Shown: piece by piece, positions 10,290-21,131 of the stretch | How positions within the stretch are numbered: the stretch's first letter is position 1 | Layout: every line of letters begins with the position of its first letter | DNA from: Turritopsis dohrnii | Lineage: Eukaryota > Cnidaria > Hydrozoa > Anthoathecata > Oceaniidae | NCBI GenBank assembly: GCA_027922465.2 | Contig: BQMF02000040.1 | Location: forward strand, 620,001-684,000 | Direction of reading: 5' to 3' | DNA: 64,000 nt | Position numbers and translations under genes: made by a program | Notes under the pieces: model-generated | Seen by the model: the letters and a program-made list of their open reading frames with translations, nothing else | The model's database searches: none | Told to the model about the DNA's origin: nothing

Positions 10290-12552
10290 AGATAAAGGGG
10301 GTACCTCTCTATATATTAAAAAATCTTTTAAACCATCACGTAGAGATGATCTGGAAAGTCTTTTATATTTACCTCAAACTCTTGAATCAACTTTTGCAGA
10401 ATTTTCTATAAGGTCATCAAATTTTGTAGTGGGAACTATTTATAAACACTCATTTATGAAAATTCATAAGTTTCTTTCAAAAGTTGGCCCGCTTTTAGAT
10501 AAAACCAATTCCGAAGGTAAAATTCTTATTCTGCTTGGCGATTTCAATTTTGATCTTCTAAAATTTGATGAGAAATCAGAAGTTTTTAAATTTCTTGACA
10601 CTTTAAGCAGTTACCTCTTAAAACCTTATATTACTCTTCCAACTAGAATTACTGAAACTTCTAAAACTATTATTGACAACATTATTATTTCAGACATTCC
10701 TTAAATTGCTTCTAGTGGTAATTTTGTAACTGATATCTCGGACCATCTTATTCAATTCACTACTCTTAACAACGATTGTTTTGATAATTCAGCCAAAAAA
10801 CAAACAAGGCTATTATAGAGACTGGAAAAGTTTTGATCATGTTAACTTCTGCAATAAAATCAAAAACATCAATTGGAATTCAATCCTCCAAGTAGACAAA
10901 AAAGATCCTAATCTTTCACTTGACAATTTTTATGGAAAACTGACTAGCATGGTTGACAGCCATGTCCCGAAGAAAAAAATTACCAAAAAACAAATCAAAC
11001 GAAAGCAAAAACCTTGAAAAAAAAAGCAGTAAAAAAAAAAAACAAGAAGAGCCAAGACAACATCACTCTTACCAAAGGCAACAAAAAATTACAGATCCAC
11101 CCGATATTGCAAAAGAATTCAATGATTTTTATCCCAACCATCAGAAACTTTGAACGTTTTGTGAAAAAAAAAATAGTTCATCAAATTCTTTCTTTTACTT
11201 TCAGTTACAAAATCTGAAGTCACTAAGATTTTGAAAAGCTTAAATCATGCTAAAAGTTCAGGTGAGTTTAGTATTCCACAACAAATTTTTGATCATGTCT
11301 CAGACGAAGACATTCTCGAGACAATTATAAATATAACTTTTGTTATAGGAATTTTTTCAAGTTCACTAAAAATAGTGAAAGTAATTCCAGTTTTCAAAAA
11401 TAAAGGCTCAAACCAAGATGTGAATAATTATCGACCAGTCTCTTTGCTATCAAAAGTTGACAAAATTTCTGAAATCAGAATCTTCGAATTGTCCCTCGTG
11501 TAAATTTTCAAAAGAAACGGATCATTCTGTAAATTTGGACCAAATTGGGCCTAAAATCCCCTTTTGACACAAATTTTGGAAAAATGGCCCTCAAATTTGA
11601 AATCAAAAACTTCAAAACTGAGTTCTTATCATACGAACATTTAACCATAAAAAAGTCCGCATTTTACATATCTGCGCACCACTCGATTACATAACTGCGC
11701 AGCTCAAAAATTACATATCTGCGCAAAATAATTACATAACTGCGCAAAAATTACATAACTGCGCACAACAAATGTATTAATCGTGATCTTGACAGTCTCT
11801 ATAATTGGCTCTGTGCTAACAAAATTTCGTTAAATATTGCTAAAACAAAAGTACTTCTTTTTAGAAACGTACATAAAAAAAAATCACAATCTTAACATCA
11901 AAATCAACAACAAGTCTTTGAAATTGAGTGAGTCTGTCAAATATTTGGGTGTTACACTTGATCATTTTTTAAACTGGAACCTTAATACTAAAAACCTTTG
12001 TTCTAACCTTAGCAGAGCAAATGTATATCCCGACTTCGACATTACGTCCCAAGGCCTATTTTATTTCCAATTTACTATGCCATTTTTTATTCTCATTTAA
12101 ATTATGCCTGTCAAATCTGGGGTTAATCTATTAATCACAGCATTAAACGAATTTTTATCTTGCAGAAGATATGTGAGGCTTATGACCTCCGATTTTAATG
12201 CGCCTTCTAATGAAATCTTTGCAAACCTGAAACTTCTCAAAGTCAATGATCTTATGAAACTTCGCAATGTCAATTTACTTCATCAAATTCTCAACAATGA
12301 ATGTCCTCAAAGGATAAATTCAATCTTAACTATTATCAATATGACTACCAAACTCGAGGTACTGTACGTCATCTATTATCTCGACCCCCAGCTAGAACTT
12401 TTATGTATGGAGTTAGGTCCGTAACTTATCAATCAATTTTGCAGTGGAATCATTTTCAAATTTCTCACCCGGAATCACCTTTAGCTGAGTTCAGCAAGAC
12501 AAAACTTAATTCAATGCACTATAACTATCTTATATCTCAGTACTTGCCATAG
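10290..12552 (+). pseudogene. LINE ORF2 remnant: endonuclease, reverse transcriptase pieces, C-terminus
   Basis: Pieces in order: ADKGGTSLYIKKSFK and LESTFAEFSIRSSNFVVGTI, then LLGDFNFDLLK and ISDHLIQF, all APE-type endonuclease motifs, 10290-10770. A linker follows (10781-11010). The reverse transcriptase finger IPVFKNKGSNQDVNNYRPVS falls at about 11380-11445. RT thumb NRDLDSLYNWLCANKISLNI and SVKYLGVTLDHFLNWN are at 11776-11990. C-terminal parts include NLKLLKVNDLMKLRNVNLLH and TRGTVRHLLSRPPARTFMYG, ending at TAG 12550-12552. The catalytic YxDD segment is absent: it falls in the replaced stretch 11505-11775. Several frameshifts and stops separate the pieces, so it cannot encode a working enzyme. 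An L2/CR1-like clade is inferred from C-terminus style; a phylogeny would be needed to name it. Confidence 0.82.
11505..11775. repeat. Foreign insert in the LINE: satellite-like monomer plus TTACATAACTGCGCA motif array
   Basis: 11515-11630 contains AAATTTGGACCAAATTGGGCC and TTTGAAATCA phrases like the 128-bp monomer. 11660-11768 then holds five copies of (A)TTACATAWCTGCGCA with spacers of 3-14 bases. The insert sits where the central RT domain should be, so it accompanies or caused that deletion. Confidence 0.6.
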
Positions 12553-13422
12553 TCTATATATTAATAGCCGATTCTCCGTCTGTCTGTCTGTTTGTTTGTT
12601 TGTAAGTCACGCAAAACGGTAGATTGAGTTGTGAGCGAAATTATTTCTTTTTTTGTGTGCGACGTGAGTTCAGAGCAAATACATTGCAATCCCAATCGAA
12701 CGTGACTTTTTTGGCTGATGAACTAATAGGAATAACATTTTGTTTTTATTATTATTGTTAGTTTTATATTCCACGTTGACTTGGCTTTGAAAACAATACA
12801 TCAACTAAATACAAACTAACTGAAACTAACTGATTAAACGTTTTGGACATAAAGCAGCAGTGGCAAAACGTGCGGTTTACCAGTGTATCCTAACGTATCC
12901 TTGCCTGACTGTCTGAGACGGGTGAACATTTTTTCGAGCAATCAAAATGTTTAAAAACCGATAGGTAAAAAAAGAGTATCATGATACAAAATATTTTTTT
13001 TTGCTTTTGTCATAATAGTTGTCTTAATTTGTTTTAATCGATTTCTTTTAATCTATTTTAATCAGATCGAACGTTTTTTTTTTATTCACTTTATTCATTT
13101 AGCACGTGCCTTTTTTTCTCTCCTCCCGTGTGATCTTTTTAAGAAGAGAAACCATTTCCCCCTTACGTTTGATAGCACCCATGTTAGAGCGCGTAACTTT
13201 TTTAAAACAAAAGCTAATAAAAAGTTGAAGTTTTCTCTCTCTACGTTTTGAGTGTATTGTTACACTGATAAAAGATTGGTTTTACCAGAGGTTGTGACTT
13301 CGAATCTGCTTCTGGTTGAACACAAGTTGTACGAGCCGTTTATAAGGAAATTTGACGTTTATTGATACAGTGATACAGAGCAGGTGGACATGGGCGGCGA
13401 GCGACGCCGCCTTGGCGGCTAG
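12553..13422 (+). mobile_element. Non-autonomous Helitron, copy 1 of a head-to-tail pair
   Basis: It begins TCTATATATTAATAGCCGAT and ends with a GC-rich hairpin (GGCGGCG-AGCGA-CGCCGCC, 13393-13411) followed 7 bases later by CTAG (13419-13422). A TC start, a 3' hairpin and a CTRR end are the hallmarks of Helitrons, rolling-circle DNA transposons. Length 870 bp with no Rep/helicase coding, so it depends on a partner. The base before it is G, of the LINE stop TAG, rather than the usual A. A region near 13286-13350 resembles the tRNA-derived SINE at 6682. Confidence 0.8.
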
Positions 13423-14323
13423 TCTATATATTAATAGCCGATTCTCTGTTTGTCTGTTACGCAAAATGGTAGATTAAGTTGTGAGCGAAATTATTTCTTT
13501 TTGTGTGCAACGTCAGTGCAAAACAAATTGCAACCCCAATCGAACGTGACTTTTTTTGACTGGTGAACCAATAGGAATAATGTTTTTTTTATTAAAATTA
13601 TTATTAATTTTATATTCCAAGGACTACTGTTGACTTGGCTTTGAAAACAGTACATCAACTAGATACAAAGAAACCTACTGATTAAACATTCTGGACAACA
13701 AACAGTGGTGGCATAAGCGTGTTCGGTTTGCCAGTGTTGTATCCTAACGCTTGGCTGATTGCCTGAGATCGGTGAACCTTTTTTTCGAGCAATCAAAATG
13801 TTTAAAAACCGAAGCTTTCCTTGCACGAAAAAAGAGTATCATGAAAAAAAAAATTTTTTTTGCTTTTGTTTTATTAATTTAATTTCTTTGTTATGCGCTT
13901 CTGATCGAACATATTTTTATTCACTTTATTCATTTAGCACGTGCCTTTTTTCTCTCCTCCCGTGGGATCTTTTTAAGAAGAGAAACCATTTCCCCCCTAC
14001 GTTTAATAGCACCCATGTTAGAGCGCGTAAATTTTTTAAAACGAAAGCTGATAATAAGTCGAAGTTTTTTCTCAATACGTTTTGAGTGTATTGTTATACT
14101 GATAGACGATTGGTTTTAAAAAATAAATAAGTAACACATCATGAAAAACCTGAAAAATTGATGCAAAACTGATATAACACTGCATACCAGAGGTTGTGAT
14201 TTTGAATCTGCTTTGGCTGAACACAAGTTGTACGAGCCGTTTATAAGGAAATTTGACATTTATTGATACAGTGATACAGAGCAGGTGGACATGGGCGGCG
14301 AGCGACGCCGCCTTGGCGGCTAG
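13423..14323 (+). mobile_element. Non-autonomous Helitron, copy 2, directly abutting copy 1
   Basis: It starts TCTATATATTAATAGCCGAT at 13423, the base after the CTAG of copy 1, and ends with the same hairpin and CTAG at 14320-14323, followed by T as expected. Length 901 bp. It matches copy 1 along its length with scattered substitutions; near 14118-14184 it has extra sequence absent from copy 1. An exact CTAG|TC junction fits rolling-circle tandem products rather than random double insertion, although the divergence means the duplication is not brand new. Confidence 0.8.
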
Positions 14324-14591
14324 TTTTATAAAAAAACCACAACTTAAGTTCGATGTGCCTAGAAACTTACCATATGTTTTTACTTGTTTAAAGTAGGTTC
14401 CTCTAAAGTTTTGGTCTAATATTCATCCATGGGCTTCTCTTGAATAGTTTATACTAATACAAGTCCTCCATCCTTTTGCTTTTAGTTATTTAATTGTATC
14501 TAATTTATGTCCTTATAAAATATATATCTTTGTATATTTATTAGCAAACAGGAAAAATAAATACTACTACTACTACTACTAATACTACTAT

Positions 14592-14960
14592 TAGAAAGAA
14601 TACGGTAAGTGAAAATATTTGTTATGTGCGCTTCCCAGCATGAAAATTCTGGAAAGAAGTACTATAAAATAATCGCAGCTTTATTCTTCACATGAAATAA
14701 CTTCAATCAAGCACTTCCAATTGGAAATCTCTCAAATAGATCAAACTAGATCAACCTTCTTTAACGTCAATTCATCTTCTTTCAAGTACTTACCGCAATT
14801 TTTTACTAGAGAAATTCATGGAATTTTTGATGTTCCGCACTAATTTCATCGATAAGTTTTCAAGTCGTGTATAATTTACTGTCCATACTTCCAATTAAGT
14901 CAGTTTATAAAGCATCCGACTGGGGCACTTTAAGATACAGTTTAATAGAATGATGATATA
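14592..14960. other. AT-rich spacer, no gene seen
   Basis: Between the LINE tail and the fold-back element. No coding match or repeat signature recognised. Confidence 0.35.
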
Positions 14961-14973
14961 CTAAGTAACTGGC

Positions 14974-15352
14974 GATTACATGATCCCGGGTAACCGGGAT
15001 GAAATTTCATCCCGCCTTGCCGAGGTCTTGGCTTCCTGGTCAAATCTTCATAAATTTCCCATCGCGATTACATGATAAAATTTTCATCCCGCCTAACCGA
15101 GATCTCGACTATCAAGAGCCGGGATCTCGGTTAGGGGGGATGAAATTTTCCCATGTAATCGCTTCGTCCCGGTCAACCGGGACAAGGTTGAGGTTTGAGC
15201 ATGCGTAGTTTGTCAAAACTTCAAAACACAAAAGGTTAGTTTTGTCCCGTCCCGCCTAAATGGGATGACAATTTTGTATTTAACACCGATTTGAAATTCA
15301 TCTCGGCAAGGTGGGATGAAATTTCATCCCGTCTAACAAGGATCATGTAATC
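14974..15352. mobile_element. Fold-back TIR element with nested inverted repeats and 14-bp flanking repeats
   Basis: The outer ends GATTACATGATCC (14974-14986) and GGATCATGTAATC (15340-15352) are inverted. Inside, GCGATTACATGATAAAATTTTCATC near 15063-15088 and its complement around 15138-15162 form a second inverted pair, and CCCGGGTAACCGGGATGAAA blocks recur. CTAAGTAACTGGCG occurs directly at 14961-14974 and 15358-15371, flanking the element. It is probably a target duplication, but the right copy is 5 bases away from the TIR end. No coding capacity. Confidence 0.7.
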
Positions 15353-15371
15353 AGTCCCTAAGTAACTGGCG

Positions 15372-15738
15372 AAGCTTCATTTGTTCTTAGAACAAAAATT
15401 AGATCTCGGTTGTTAGCTATGCAAAACGAACGTTTCGTAGAATAATCACTTGCCTTTGCCATTCGAAAGAAATCTGATTTACAACCTCTTTGAATTTCCA
15501 CTTTCTCAATAAACATAAAATATGTCCATCTAGTCTGATTTTTAAATGGCGTTGTTTCTAACAGAGCATGATCACATGAAGATACGAAGGAAACAAGGTC
15601 GGTTCAGTTTATCATCCTGATGTTATGTTGAGCGCACAAGTGTATCCTCTAATAAAACTCACTTTAATGTGATTGTGTTAATGATTTATGACTAGCTCCT
15701 TGCTGAACAGGCAGGCTTATTAGAACTTTCCTAAGTCC
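15372..15738. other. Spacer, no gene seen
   Basis: AT-rich, no conserved coding match. Confidence 0.35.
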
Positions 15739-17879
15739 AAACAAGAAGCCGCTTGGCTTGAAGACTTCAGGACGTAACACAACGATGCATATTTAGTCTC
15801 AAAAATACAACGTTGCCGAATTACCAAATTATGTTCAAATCTAATAAAATGAATGGCAAATTCGAAATCAGCAACTTCTAATTGTGCATTGTAGAAATTT
15901 TTATGAATATTGCAGAACTTTCTAAGTTTGATCCAAATTTGGCCCGAATTACCCATTTCTCGTCAAATCTGACAAAATGACTCACAAATTCGTAATCAGC
16001 ACCTTTCAATTGTGATCCGTGCAAAATTTCATGAAAATTGAAGAACTTTCGAAATTTGGTCCAAATTTGGCCTAAATTGGCCAATTTTAGTCAAACCTGG
16101 CAATATCTTTGTTAAATTCGAAATCAGCACCTATCAAATGTGATCCGTGCAAATTTTTGCGAAAATTGAAGAACTTCCGAAATTTGGTCCAAATTTGGCC
16201 TAAATTGGCCAATTTTAGTCAAACATGACAAAATCATTGTCAAATTTGAAATCAGCACCTTCCAAATGTGATCCGTGCAAAATTTCATGAAAATTGAAGA
16301 ACTTTCGAAATTTGGTCCAAATATGGCCTAAATTGGCCAATTTTAGTCAAACCTGGCAATATCATTGTCAAATTTGAAATCAGCACCTTTCAATTGTGAT
16401 CCGTGCAAAATTTCATGAAAATTGAAGAACTTTCGAAATTTGGTCCAAATTTGGCCTAAATTGGCCAATTTTAGTCAAACCTGGCAATATCTTTGTTAAA
16501 TTCGAAATCAGCACCTATCAAATGTGATCCGTGCAAATTTTTGCGAAAATTGAAGAACTTCCGAAATTTGGTCCAAATTTGGCCTAAATTGGCCAATTTT
16601 AGTCAAACATGACAAAATCATTGTCAAATTTGAAATCAGCACCTTCCAAATGTGATCCGTGCAAAATTTCATGAAAATTGAAGAACTTTCGAAATTTGGT
16701 CCAAATATGGCCTAAATTGGCCAATTTTAGTCAAATCTGGCAATATCATTGTCAAATTTGAAATCTGCACCTTTCAATTGTGATCCGTGCAAAATTTCAT
16801 GAAAATTGAAGAACTTTCGAAATTTGGTCCAAATATGGCCTAAATTGGCCAATTTTAGTCAAACATGACAAAATCATTGTCAAATTTGAAATCAGCACCT
16901 TCCAAATGTGATCCGTGCAAAATTTCATGAAAATTGAAGAACTTTCGAAATTTGGTCCAAATATGGCCTAAATTGGCCAATTTTAGTCAAACCTGGCAAT
17001 ATCATTGTCAAATTTGAAATCAGCACCTTTCAATTGTGATCCGTGCAAAATTTCATGAAAATTGAAGAACTTTCGAAATTTGGTCCAAATATGGCCTAAA
17101 TTGGCCAATTTTAGTCAAACCTGGCAATATCATTGTCAAATTTGAAATCAGCACCTTTCAATTGTGATCCGTGCAAAATTTCATGAAAATTGAAGAACTT
17201 TCGAAATTTGGTCCAAATTATTTGGCCTAAATTGGCCAATAATTTTAGTCAAACCTGGCAATATCTTTGTTAAATTCGAAATCAGCACCTATCAAATGTG
17301 ATCCGTGCAAATTTTTGCGAAAATTGAAGAACTTCCGAAATTTGGTCCAAATTTGGTCCAAATTTGGCCAATTTTAGTCAAACCTGACAAAATCATTGTC
17401 AAATTTGAAATCAGCACCTTTCAAATGTGATCCGTGCAAAATTTCATGAAAATTGAAGAACTTTTGAAATTTGGTCCAAATTTGGCCTAAATTGCCCAAT
17501 TTTAGTCAAACCTGGCAATATCATTGTCAAATTTGAAATCAGCACCTTTCAATTGTGATCCGTGCAAAATTTCATGAAAATTGAAGAACTTTCGAAATTT
17601 GGTCCAAATTTGGCCTAAATTGGCCAATTTTAGTCAAACCTGGCAAAATCATTGTCAAATTCGAAATCAGCACCTTTCAATTGTGCTCTGTGCAAATTTT
17701 CATGAAAATTGGTCAACTGGAAGTCCTAATTTGACCAAATTTGCGAATTCGGCAACGATGTCATGGAAACGCTGCACGAAAACGTTCATAACTTGGAGTA
17801 GTAGTAGTAGTAGTAGGAGGAGGAGAAAAACCACGGGTATTTTAAATACTTTACTCCACCACGGGTGTCCTAAAGTCAA
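15739..17879 (+). mobile_element. Satellite-core mobile element: unique ends around ~14 tandem 128-bp monomers
   Basis: The left end AAACAAGAAGCCGCTTGGCT contains a hairpin (AAGCC-GCTT-GGCTT). The core 15878-17720 is a tandem array: the landmark TGTGATCCGT occurs at 16011, 16139, 16267, 16395, 16523 and 16651, exactly 128 bases apart. The right part carries (AGT)n(AGG)n at 17798-17824 and ends CCACGGGTGTCCTAAAGTCAA. Both ends recur, inverted, at 56963-57808 around a core of only about 4-5 monomers, so this is a dispersed element with variable core length, not a simple local satellite. The layout (unique arm, ~100-200-bp tandem core, microsatellite, unique arm, terminal hairpin) resembles pearl/HINE elements linked to Helentrons; the assignment is inference. 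Short open frames here are repeat artefacts. Confidence 0.8.
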
Positions 17880-18479
17880 TTACAGTAAATTTAAACGCAA
17901 TATATTTTACATTCGATAAAGTTTTTACAAATGTTACGTTCATCCTAACTCTTGATACTTGGCAAAGTCGTCACCCTCTGGATGAAAAACTCGCAGTGAC
18001 TGCTTCCAAGCCAAAACAGCAGCGCCATCTTCTGGCATTTTTTACTGTCGAGAAAACCGTGAGGGTGGCGACTAGAGACAAGTATGTGATTATCTCCCAC
18101 CCAAACTTCCCAGATGTGATTCAAAACTTAAATTTATAATTTTATAATCGATCGTCGTCTTTCTTCACCATTCAACCTAAGAAATAAACGTAAAAAACTG
18201 TATATTCAATCATTAAGAAATAGGTCAGAATTCATAAAATCCATCAAGTAATCTCTTACAAATATCCTTGATTATCGATGTCAACAGTTCATGAGCTGTC
18301 ATCTATAAAGTGAATTGAAAGCAGAAATGAATCGACACCAAATTCAGCGTAACAATGTATCAAGAATACTACTAAAGCATCAAACCTTTTCAAAAGTTTA
18401 CGTAATATTGATGCTTCCAGCAAAGAACAAATTCTTTACAGCCAAATATTCCTAGGACAAGAAAGCTATGAACCGCATA
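17880..18479. other. Spacer with a short GC-richer patch
   Basis: Around 17960-18085 there is a less AT-rich patch (GTCACCCTCTGGATG, CAGCAGCGCCATCTTCTGGC, GTGAGGGTGGCG) without a convincing reading frame. It might be a promoter or an old repeat; no assignment. Confidence 0.3.
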
Positions 18480-19440
18480 AAACAAACATAAAGATATTAC
18501 TGAAGGAAAAAGTACATGTAAGTACAACCTAACAGAAAACATGAACCTAAAAGAAACCTAAAGAAGCTAAAAGAAAGCGATGAAATAAATATTTAGTTAT
18601 TTCAGCCTTAAATATAGAGAGGATAATGTGATTAAATCCTTGCAGTTAAAAATCTAAAATAAAAGTCATGACAATATAACTATGTCACGTCAACTTAAAG
18701 AAGAACGGCATGAACACAGATTAAACTTTTGAACATGATTCCTAAAACAAAGCAATGCTGATAAGTGGTATAAAAGTATGACAATATCACTTAAACACCT
18801 AAAGAAAAATAGTTAAATTTTTCACCTAAAAGCTGAAATGAAGTTCAAGGTACATGTGAAGCGGAGGGAAGGTATTGGGCATGATTTACCTAACACCTAA
18901 AGAAAGTTAGTGTTAGAATTAATTAGATCCTTTACCTAAATTGAATTTATGAGAACAGACTCAAGTCTATTAACCACCAATTAAAAATACTTTCCTAAAA
19001 TAAGAAAACCCTAAAAAGAAATAGTCATAGAAATCATGGAAATAAAATAAGGTTCTTTCATCTAAAGCTGAAAGGATCAAATCAAAACAAGGATTTGTGT
19101 ACAATTTCTAAAACAAAAAATGCAGGCATTAAAATAAATTAGTTCTCAACATCTCCAAACCTTAGTAGCACCTACAAACCTGATATCAAAAACAAATTCC
19201 CAAAATAGGAGTTGGTTGCAAGCAAAAAAAGCTAATAAACACTGTTGACAACAGAAATAGTTATTTCCCAATTAAGTTTGGAAATAATCTTGGAAACATA
19301 ATAAAGTTCTTTCGCCTAAAATCTGAAAGAAAGTTCTGAAGACAGAATTAGATCTCTTAGCAGAAATCTAAAAAACAAGAAATCAAGGCAAAATCTAAAA
19401 CACCACCACATCATTGAATAAATGGAAGGGGGTAAATGCT
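18480..19440. repeat. Purine-rich diverged repeat region (CCTAAA-type blocks)
   Basis: Strand-asymmetric, A-rich DNA in which variants of ACCTAAAGAAA, TTCACCTAAAAGCTGAAA and AAGTTCTTTCGCCTAAAATC recur at irregular intervals (about 18540, 18800, 18890, 19045, 19305). This looks like a very old, eroded tandem array. No coding match. Confidence 0.4.
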
Positions 19441-21131
19441 ACGTATGACATAAATGGTTGGATTTAACATCTGCATAAATGCTTTGAGAATGCATTAAAA
19501 TTGCAAAATTATAAGAACTTGTAAATCAAGATAAGAAGAAGAGCGAAAAATAGACTTAGTCTTAAAGTTTGGGCTAGGTGATATACTAAAAACTGATATA
19601 TTGCTGCTATTTGCACTTTTTAGTATAGAACAAGTTGCAAAATAATTCTGCTTGCAAATACTTAAGCATTTAAAGATAATTTTACAAATCATTTTGCCAA
19701 TGAGCTGAATAATAAAAATTAAAAAATTTCTAGGAAAGATTCAATATTTCTCCCAATTTTTGGAATGTCTTTGTAGTGATGGAGCTCAGAGCTTCGAGTC
19801 CAGAAAGCCAACTTGTCCCGGGCAGGAATAAGCGGTGCCTTAAAAGAACAGCAGCGTCGCATGGACATCCAACATGGGGGCCATTCCGTCCTCCACTACT
19901 TCAAGAAAGCAATCCAAAGCAACAAAGACATCTGAAACTACCAACGACTAACAAAAACCAAAGAATTTTTGCATGCATTTCGTATGAAATCTGTCCTTAC
20001 TGTCATATTAGACTTTTACGCAAATTCGAAAGTTTATGATGTGCAAAGCATCGAACAATCTTAAGCGATTTGACACAAGGAAGACCCTTTTATCGATTAA
20101 AAACAACTATCGGAAATTCAGAGAAAAAATGACAGTTGACAGCTGTCCACAGGTCATACATTACAATTGTCTGTATTTATCATAATTAATTATTACTAAT
20201 TACAACTTTCTAAACTGGGACATTAAATAACTGTCTTAAACTGGAACTCTTGTATAGACCTGAATTTTTGAAAATACTCTCAAAGTAATAGCATTTAATG
20301 CTTTCGGTATAATAGCGTTTATAATCAAAAGGATCTCCATCGTACCAAAACAGTCTTAAAGGGCTCCGTATGTACGCCGGTCTCTGTACGACTAACCCTT
20401 CTTCGTCGCACACAGTCGGGCATGCACCACCTCTTTACATACGGGGGAGATCATTCTCAGCCTACATAAACTGGCGCTTAAACAAATCGCATGCATGCAG
20501 TTTTGGAAGGGAGTTCAAAAATTTCATCTACCTTCGATGAGCTCATTGTGCAGTGATTATCATGCAACTTGTGTTTATTGTTGTCAGAATATTCAAACTA
20601 ATACTAAATTTATTCCTAATCTAAATTTTCCTTTGATCTTTTGAGCCTGATAAGATTCGAAACATTTTTTTCCAGAGCAATAAGTTTTATAATAAAGGTG
20701 CTTTGAAAACCAAGAACAAAAGCAAAAAGACAAATGTAAGTTATAAGAATGTATAATGTATTTTTAAATTAGAGAAAATAAACGAAGAAAAAAAATTCAT
20801 ACACCCATTCTCTACTTTTTATCATCAAACTGTTTCATTTCTCACTTTTCACCCACTAAACATGAAAAGATATTGCAAACTTATTCCCGTTGTATGGACA
20901 TCATTATAAAGTTCGTTTGAGGTATTGTTTTCCGTAAGTCTCGTGTGCATTATGATTAAGCTGGATCTACACTGTCCCTTTTTACAAAATCATCGTCTGA
21001 AGTAAAATATAAAGATAATGTATTGTAAATATAAAGATAATAAACCCGAAACATGATAACTGATCAGTGTGTTTTTATGGTTCTAGGTTATTCGGGTTAT
21101 TCCGGATTGTCCTGACACCTCTTTTTTATAC
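19441..21131. other. Intergenic DNA with two GC-richer islands, no gene assigned
   Basis: 19776-19930 and 20335-20460 are less AT-rich than their surroundings and contain CpGs (for example CAGCAGCGTCGCATGGACAT; CTTCTTCGTCGCACACAG). Short open frames there (87 codons +, 67 codons -) match nothing I recognise. They could be promoter-proximal exons or old repeats. Confidence 0.3.

Larger units (their letters stand above)
10283..14591 (+). mobile_element. 5'-truncated CR1/L2-like LINE, interrupted by two Helitrons
   Basis: Retrotransposon coding sequence (10290-12552) is followed, after the inserted Helitrons at 12553-14323, by a plausible 3' UTR (14324-14540) and a terminal (TAC)n microsatellite, AATAAATACTACTACTACT, at 14558-14590. 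Simple-sequence 3' tails are typical of CR1/L2-type LINEs. Removing the Helitrons joins the stop codon directly to the 3' UTR. The 5' end, with the start of the endonuclease, is missing, as expected from incomplete reverse transcription. There is also an internal replacement at about 11505-11775. Confidence 0.7.

Noticed and set aside
16011..17720. Regular repeats suggestive of a CRISPR array
   Set aside because: Monomers are contiguous with no unique spacers, and the surrounding genes are animal genes with introns.
15720..17919. Open frames at 15720-15956, 15878-16084 and 17581-17919
   Set aside because: They lie in 128-bp repeat monomers and element arms, and recur in the other copies without protein-like conservation.
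20210..20413. 67-codon minus-strand frame in a CpG-richer patch as a gene
   Set aside because: No recognisable domain, no clear splice partner; kept only as part of an unassigned island.
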